A program made the translations under genes and the position numbers. Shown here one piece after another: positions 59,325-64,000 of a stretch of 64,000 nucleotides of DNA. Source of the DNA: Vibrio sp. PID17_43 (lineage in GTDB: Bacteria; Pseudomonadota; Gammaproteobacteria; Enterobacterales; Vibrionaceae); assembly GCF_002608565.1 (NCBI RefSeq), contig NZ_LIXM01000010.1, positions 62,001-126,000 on the forward strand. The letters run 5' to 3'. Position 1 is the first letter of the stretch. Every line of letters begins with the position of its first letter. The notes under the pieces are model-generated. The model made no database searches. It was not told where the DNA came from and saw only the letters and a list, made by a program, of their open reading frames with translations.

Positions 59325-62300
59325 TTGCTGCGCCATTTAGCCCGAGTGGTATTGGGTTTTATCATCTCATTTCAAGTATTTGCCTTAAGTGATGCCAATG
59401 CGGTTTTTTACCCTTTGCCGAATCAGGCTGAGGGGACTTTCATTGCAGCAAAACAGCTGTTTCCAGGTGTGGAAGGCGGGGTATGGATTCACGATGTTCG
59501 AGGGCGAGTGCTGTTCTATGACGGCCAAAAGACCTTGCCAAAGTCAGGAAGCTTTCTTAAGCACAAAGCGGAACAATTAGCTTATCACAACGGTTCATTT
59601 TGGACTTTTGTCGAAAATGAGGTTTACCAGACTTACCCAAATCAAGAGCGGCAACTCATATTTAGTCTTAGCCCTGGTTCTCAAATTCGCAAGATCGGTG
59701 CATCAAGCAAGTATATTTGGGTCAGTGACGGAGCGAACTTCTATACGTATGATCTTTCGACAAGTGCGTTAACCGTTTTTTCTTTGTTGCAATTGTATCA
59801 GCACAGTAATAACAGCTATGTCTATATCAATGACGCGATCTTTGTTGAGACTAAGTGGGTGTTGGCAACGACATCTGGGGTGTATTTGTCTGAGGGAACG
59901 CGGTTTAATCATGTGACCCCTTCTGGGAAAAATTATGTAGAGAAAGTCTATTATTCGCATACCAGGCGTGAAATTTTAGTTGGAACGCTGAAAGGCGCGT
60001 TAATTTTCAATATATACGAGCCCAACAGCCCAGCGATCAAAGTTGGGCAGTCACATGTATTGACCTTTGCTGAAAGTAATCAAGAGTATTGGGTAGGGAC
60101 AGAACATGGCCTCTATCTTTACTCTTTTCTTACAGGAGAAATATCGAAAGTTGCGCCCGCTAGCTTTCTGGAGTTGGAGATAGCCAACACCAAGGTTTAC
60201 TCGCTTTTGAGCGATAGCATGGGAGGAATGTGGATTGCGACCAATCAAGGCATTCGTTATCACTCATTGTTTAGTAAGACGTTTGAACGTGTCACTTTTA
60301 GTGGTTACGACTCGCACACCTTATCTGGGCGACTAAGGCAGATATTACCCGGGCCTGATGGTGCTTTGTGGTTTATTGATGATCATAAACTGTATCGCAC
60401 CGGGCCTCGAGGCAGCATGGATGTGCTCAATATTCCCGCTCAAATTAATGAGTTTACATTTCTTAATGAAAAGCTCTGGCTTGCCACGTCAACAGGATTA
60501 CAGATCTACGATCTCGACAGTTTAAACCCGATTATTTTTCCGTACTTACACACCCTGACTGGGCGTCAAATCGAGCATATTGTTGCTGATGGTGCCACTC
60601 GACTCTGGGTTTCAAGTGGCTATCAACTCTTTAATATTGATGTAGAAAGTCAGGAGGTAAGAAACTTTGGTAGTGATTGGCTGGTAAGTAAACACCTACC
60701 AGCAAAAATAACGCGACTTTATGATAAAGATGCGTTGCTTCTCATCGGTACAGATCATGGTGTCTATGAGTACGATGGCGACCGGATCCGCTTTAACCAC
60801 TTCTCAGAACAATTCGGTGAATCACTTAATATCATGACGACTCCAGATGGGGCGCAATGGTTCGCTTCTGCTTATGGTATTTTTAAAACCATCCCTGGCA
60901 GTAGAGAGAAACATGTGCTGGAGATGAGCCTGGAAAACTCACGCCCAGCTTGTATGTTGAGTGATAAAAAAGGCGTCTGGTTAGCCTCTTCTGTCGGGTT
61001 AAGTTATTACCATTTGTCCGGTCAACTTTTAAAGCACTATTCATCCTCTTCCGGTTTAATAAATAATGAGTTTTTATCCGGAGTCTGTAGTGCTAATCAA
61101 CGCACAGATGGCAGTGAGCAACAATTGATCTTTGGTTCAAAATTTGGACTGGTAAAAGCGAACACATCGAAGCTGCTTGTCTCGCAATCACCAGAGTCTA
61201 AAATTATTTTTAGCCAAGTTCTGTTGGAAAATGAAGTGGTTCAGGTTGGCAGTGCGGATCTCGAAGGGGTGCAATTACCTTACGGCTCTTCGCTGAGCTT
61301 CCGATTTGGTGTAATGCCAAAATCTGATAACCAAAATCTGTATTATCGCTTAAATCAGAATGAGCAGTGGCAGTCCTTGGATGGGGAAGTGTTAACACTC
61401 GAATACCTTAAGTCTGGTGAGTACCACCTTCAAGTGAGCAATGACTCTCAGCTAGGTAAACAGATCATCGGATTGGATTCACGCTTTGTCGTACTAAAAC
61501 CATGGTTTATGTCAAAGCGAGCTATTGCTGGTTTCGTTTTCGTTGGGTGTGTTTTTATTATACTGTTGATTTATTGGCGTTCTCGGTATGTTGTACAATC
61601 TAACCGAGAATTGGCAGCTCAGGTTACACTAAAAACCAATCAGTTAAGGCACCAAAGCCGGGTACTTCTTGCCAGTAACCAACAGCTTAGAAAGCAAATA
61701 CAAGTTAGAAACTTATTGGTAGATCATGTCGCTCGGTCTATTAAAACCAGTATTGATGCTATTGTAAATCGACTCCCAACGGAGCTAGATTCGGAAACCC
61801 AGGACCATATATCGAAAGCCAGTTGGCAATTGAAAGAGCTTAATAATTCGTCGGAAGGCCGTCATGGTGGAAGCCAAAACTACAATTTGAGTCAGATAAC
61901 ACAATCTGTGGTGGATGTATGGCAGGAAGATTTCTTAAAAGCCGGCATCAAAGTCGAGCTTAACGACGATGATAAAATGAGCCGTATTGCATTAGAAAGC
62001 TTTAATCTTGACGTAATTTTCAACAGCATATTTGCCAATGCAATCAAACGATCGTTCCACGGGCAATCGGTTAAAGTCAGCATTGAACAAGGGCATGATG
62101 TTGTTTCATTAAGCTTTATTGACCATGGGACACAGCTTCCAAGTAAAGCACCGACAACGCGTTTATCGTCTAGCGGTGGTGATTTGAGTATGGATAATTT
62201 ACCGGAGTTGGTTGCCGTCAGTGGTGGGCAGCTCTCGATGTTTACTTCTGATGCGCAAAACAAGATTGAAATTACTTGGCCTTGTGCACAAGAGCCTAGT

Positions 62301-62705
62301 CATGTCGATGAGCCACTATTAGAGTTTATTGAGGTTGAGCAGCCGCAGCCGAGTCAGAGTGTACCGCCTGAGCAGGAGTGGTTGGTGAGAATCTACCAAT
62401 TGGTGGCTGAGCACTATCACGATGCGGAGTTTGGTACTGCATCTGCTGCGAAAATGTTGTTTATGTCTGAGCGAAGTCTGCAGCGGCGTTTTAAATCAGC
62501 GTCTTCGAGAACATTTAAAGATTACCTTACTGAAGTACGTCTCGAGACCGCTTGTGAACAACTTCTTGCTGGTGAAAAAATCAGTGAGGTTGCATTCAAT
62601 TGCGGCTTTAATGACCCTTCTTACTTTAGTCAGAAGTTCAAACTTCACTTTGGGTTACCACCATCAAAATTTGCGATGGCTCAAGATAGCCAAGTTAGCT
62701 TGTAG
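59325..62705 (+). CDS. Membrane-bound propeller sensor / degenerate kinase / AraC-type regulator
   Basis: A 1126-residue protein resembling hybrid two-component regulators but altered. The signal peptide is about residues 1-26 (ending SDANA). Residues about 30-630 hold beta-propeller repeats of the two-component 'Reg_prop' type (GGVWIHDVRGRV, GGMWIATNQGIRYHSL, DGALWFIDDHKLYR, KGVWLASSVGLSYYHL). A Y_Y_Y-like domain follows (about 640-725), then a membrane helix at about 733-754, a coiled coil, and a kinase-like core. The expected phospho-His region reads LLVDHVARSIKTSI (His near 801), the N-box NSIFANAIKRSF is kept, but the G-boxes are eroded (DHGTQLPS). There is no receiver domain. An AraC helix-turn-helix pair (1018-1120, SERSLQRRFKSAS, GFNDPSYFSQKFK) ends it. 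The TTG start has AAGGA eight bases upstream; no in-frame ATG suits. Confidence 0.85.
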   Translation: MLRHLARVVLGFIISFQVFALSDANAVFYPLPNQAEGTFIAAKQLFPGVEGGVWIHDVRGRVLFYDGQKTLPKSGSFLKHKAEQLAYHNGSFWTFVENEVYQTYPNQERQLIFSLSPGSQIRKIGASSKYIWVSDGANFYTYDLSTSALTVFSLLQLYQHSNNSYVYINDAIFVETKWVLATTSGVYLSEGTRFNHVTPSGKNYVEKVYYSHTRREILVGTLKGALIFNIYEPNSPAIKVGQSHVLTFAESNQEYWVGTEHGLYLYSFLTGEISKVAPASFLELEIANTKVYSLLSDSMGGMWIATNQGIRYHSLFSKTFERVTFSGYDSHTLSGRLRQILPGPDGALWFIDDHKLYRTGPRGSMDVLNIPAQINEFTFLNEKLWLATSTGLQIYDLDSLNPIIFPYLHTLTGRQIEHIVADGATRLWVSSGYQLFNIDVESQEVRNFGSDWLVSKHLPAKITRLYDKDALLLIGTDHGVYEYDGDRIRFNHFSEQFGESLNIMTTPDGAQWFASAYGIFKTIPGSREKHVLEMSLENSRPACMLSDKKGVWLASSVGLSYYHLSGQLLKHYSSSSGLINNEFLSGVCSANQRTDGSEQQLIFGSKFGLVKANTSKLLVSQSPESKIIFSQVLLENEVVQVGSADLEGVQLPYGSSLSFRFGVMPKSDNQNLYYRLNQNEQWQSLDGEVLTLEYLKSGEYHLQVSNDSQLGKQIIGLDSRFVVLKPWFMSKRAIAGFVFVGCVFIILLIYWRSRYVVQSNRELAAQVTLKTNQLRHQSRVLLASNQQLRKQIQVRNLLVDHVARSIKTSIDAIVNRLPTELDSETQDHISKASWQLKELNNSSEGRHGGSQNYNLSQITQSVVDVWQEDFLKAGIKVELNDDDKMSRIALESFNLDVIFNSIFANAIKRSFHGQSVKVSIEQGHDVVSLSFIDHGTQLPSKAPTTRLSSSGGDLSMDNLPELVAVSGGQLSMFTSDAQNKIEITWPCAQEPSHVDEPLLEFIEVEQPQPSQSVPPEQEWLVRIYQLVAEHYHDAEFGTASAAKMLFMSERSLQRRFKSASSRTFKDYLTEVRLETACEQLLAGEKISEVAFNCGFNDPSYFSQKFKLHFGLPPSKFAMAQDSQVSL

Positions 62706-62724
62706 TGTTGAATAGCGTATTAGT

Positions 62725-62756
62725 AAGCCCAGTCTATTTTAGGCTGGGCTTTTTTG
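62725..62756 (+). terminator. Terminator of the large regulator gene
   Basis: AAGCCCAG / CTGGGCTT followed by TTTTG. Confidence 0.9.
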
Positions 62757-63008
62757 TATTGGCACAATGGGCGTCGTCTAGCGAGGGTATGACTCAAGAG
62801 GTTTGATTGCAGTCGCTAAGTTTAAGCACACTACTTGCGCAGTAAGGGAGACGATCTGGCAGCGGTTCGTTGTGAGGAGTGTACGGTTTGCGTAATAGAA
62901 CGTTCACCCCAGAATATAATGCGTCACAAGGTAATAGTGATGTGGGGGTACTGAGCCGATGTTTTGGATTTAAAGGGAGTTAAAGAGAGATGTAATGAAG
63001 AAAGAGTA
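62757..63008. other. Non-coding stretch with no clear feature
   Basis: About 250 nt after the regulator terminator with no ORF having a ribosome site, and no obvious repeats or hairpins. It ends in an A-run (63010-63017) that forms the terminator tract of the opposite-strand small RNA candidate. Confidence 0.4.
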
Positions 63009-63135
63009 GAAAAAAAAGTCGTGGTATAGCCGGGGGGACCATACCACGGGTGTCAATGACACCTTCGCTTGCTGCCGGAGTGGCATGTTGCCATACCACC
63101 TCTGGAATTTATTTGAGAGGTCGCCCTCTCGATGG
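63009..63135 (-). ncRNA. Candidate small RNA with its own terminator
   Basis: On the minus strand four stem-loops follow in about 125 nt: GAGAGG/CCTCTC (63116-63131), TGGCA/TGCCA, GGTGTC/GACACC and finally a GTGGTAT/ATACCAC stem with a CCCCCC-rich loop followed by GACTTTTTTTT. The last is a textbook intrinsic terminator. The sequence GTGGTATGG occurs twice. No ORF fits. It does not match Spot 42, RyhB, Qrr, CsrB, GcvB or 6S RNA as I remember them. The 5' end is not defined; a TATAGT-like -10 lies near 63140-63146. Confidence 0.55.
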
Positions 63136-63443
63136 GTTAACTATACGAAATCTTACTTATTTTTCTTATAAAAATAACGACAAGTTTACATGAGAAAACC
63201 GACAACAGGGTCGGATTTGTAGCTAAGACATTGAAATATAAGGAATTTATTTTCATGTGCACTTTGTTTGTTGCGTATTTGTTGTGTTTTTTTGTGTGCT
63301 TTTTCTTTCATTTTGACGTAAGTGACGAGTCTAATATTAACGGAGTTGACGTAGCGAATTACGCTTGGCATAAGTGCAATCTTTGATTTCACACAATAAA
63401 ACAGAAGGAAGAGCGAGGTATCATCGTCAAATTAATTATTACT

Positions 63444-63462
63444 AATGATAATGCTTATCATT
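63444..63462. promoter_or_regulatory. Fur box upstream of feoA
   Basis: AATGATAA-TGC-TTATCATT is a 19-bp inverted repeat with perfect 8-bp arms matching the Fur consensus GATAATGATAATCATTATC in its core. It lies about 25 nt before the feoA start, so Fur would cover the promoter. Confidence 0.85.
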
Positions 63463-63487
63463 GGTATTTATTTTTTTAAGGGTCGCT

Positions 63488-63715
63488 ATGAAGTTATCAG
63501 AGATTACACCTGGAGATACAGTAACAATTCGGCTGTTAGACGGTCTTACATCGGATGTCAGAAAAAAGCTTATGGTAATGGGTTTGCTTCCAAACACTGT
63601 AGTAAAAGTGATTAGACGTGCACCAATGGGCGATCCATTGCAAGTGGAAGTGCGTGGCGTTTCTGTCGCGTTAAGAGAAACCATTGCACAAAACATTACA
63701 GTGGAGCGAGTGTAA
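63488..63715 (+). CDS. feoA: Ferrous iron transport protein FeoA
   Basis: A 75-residue SH3-like cytoplasmic protein needed for FeoB function. It starts MKLSEITPGDTVTIRLLDG and includes the conserved RKKLMVMGLLPNTVVKVIRRAPMG region in overlapping parts and VSVALRETIA. The ATG at 63488 has AGGG six bases upstream; an in-frame TTG at 63461 falls inside the Fur box and is rejected. The stop overlaps the feoB start by one base. Confidence 0.96.
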   Translation: MKLSEITPGDTVTIRLLDGLTSDVRKKLMVMGLLPNTVVKVIRRAPMGDPLQVEVRGVSVALRETIAQNITVERV

Positions 63716-64000
63716 TGCAGTATCAAGTTCTGACGGTTGGTAATCCAAATAGTGGTAAAACGACGCTTTTTAATGGTCTGACAGGCGCCAAACAGCAGGT
63801 TGGTAACTGGGCGGGCGTTACGGTAGAAAAGAAAACGGGTCAATTTAAGCATGCAGGTGATGATTTTCTGGTTACCGATCTGCCAGGTATTTACTCCTTA
63901 GATAGCGGTAACGATAGTAATAGCATCGATGAGTCGATTGCATCTCGGGCAGTATTAACTCATCCAGCGGACTTGATCATTAACGTTGTTGACGCAACAA
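63715..64000 (+). CDS. feoB: Ferrous iron transporter FeoB (3' end outside window)
   Basis: The N-terminal GTPase domain of the Fe2+ permease. G1 is GNPNSGKTTLFNGLTG (9-24), the G2 threonine lies in GNWAGVTVEKKTG, and G3 is VTDLPGIYSLDS. About 95 residues are visible; the membrane domain is off the window. Translationally coupled to feoA. Confidence 0.97.
   Translation, partial: MQYQVLTVGNPNSGKTTLFNGLTGAKQQVGNWAGVTVEKKTGQFKHAGDDFLVTDLPGIYSLDSGNDSNSIDESIASRAVLTHPADLIINVVDAT

Noticed and set aside
63009-63135. Interpretation as a cyclic-di-GMP or other known riboswitch on the plus strand
   Set aside because: No match to the GEMM, FMN, TPP, lysine or cobalamin cores, and the T-run lies on the minus-strand side, favouring a minus-strand RNA.
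63186-63392. 68-codon minus-strand ORF upstream of feoA
   Set aside because: Lysine-rich, no recognisable domain, no convincing ribosome site, in an AT-rich leader and partly upstream of the small RNA candidate; treated as chance.

Overview
The window reads as a chromosomal segment of a Vibrio species (Gammaproteobacteria, Vibrionales). The main evidence is a toxRS pair divergent from htpG, the Vibrio-type order of ptsHI-crr, cysK, zipA and ligA, a NagE lacking its own IIA domain beside nagAC, and an sdhCDAB-sucABCD run divergent from gltA. From memory, the order resembles two separate V. cholerae chromosome I neighbourhoods joined here near glnS/fur. The species cannot be fixed by eye; a Harveyi-clade relative is my inference. 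There is no rRNA, tRNA, phage, insertion sequence or CRISPR array. The segment is core genome, densely coded, with most operons closed by clear intrinsic terminators.

Layout. 1-4.7 kb (minus): crr (cut by the window edge), ptsI, ptsH, cysK, cysZ. 4.9-10.4 kb (plus): zipA, ligA, a porin with a long leader, and a DUF2057 protein. 10.5-15.6 kb (minus): a small secreted protein, the NfeD/QmcA membrane pair, the chaperedoxin cnoX, ybbO and yfcH, with a decayed hydrophobic gene between cnoX and ybbO. 15.9-19.1 kb (plus): a tightly overlapping operon of two DUF1538 membrane proteins, a PII-like protein and a CBS protein, then a zinc-ribbon protein and yfcE. 19.2-21.4 kb (minus): a TSUP permease and toxRS. 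21.7-25.6 kb (plus): htpG, adk, hemH. 25.7-34 kb: a POT peptide transporter, rfaH, asnB, a CPA2 antiporter and nagAC. 34.4-45 kb: nagE, glnS, fur, a DUF4442 protein, fldA, a DUF2788 protein, ybfF, seqA, pgm, a DUF1853 protein and ybgI. 45.2-56.5 kb: gltA, sdhCDAB and sucABCD. 56.6-59.1 kb: znuBC/znuA. 59.3-62.7 kb: one very large membrane-bound AraC-type regulator. 62.7-64 kb: a long non-coding gap, then feoAB (feoB cut by the window edge).

How the genes work together. PTS phosphate flows from PtsI through HPr to Crr, which is probably the IIA donor for the IIA-less NagE; NagA deacetylates the imported GlcNAc-6-P and NagC controls the divergent pair through two operator-like sites. Metal homeostasis is represented by Fur and a Fur box at feoAB, and by a Zur-like box between znuA and znuCB. 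Oxidative TCA genes are grouped, with two ArcA-like boxes in the gltA-sdhC gap and intercistronic hairpins splitting sdh, sucAB and sucCD.

The least explained items are: (1) the DUF1538-DUF1538-PII-CBS operon, which looks like a nucleotide-gated transporter or channel; (2) the 1126-residue propeller/degenerate-kinase/AraC protein that lacks a receiver domain; (3) a likely minus-strand small RNA with its own terminator upstream of feoAB; (4) two short tandem-repeat tracts and a 76-bp element with 10-bp inverted ends.
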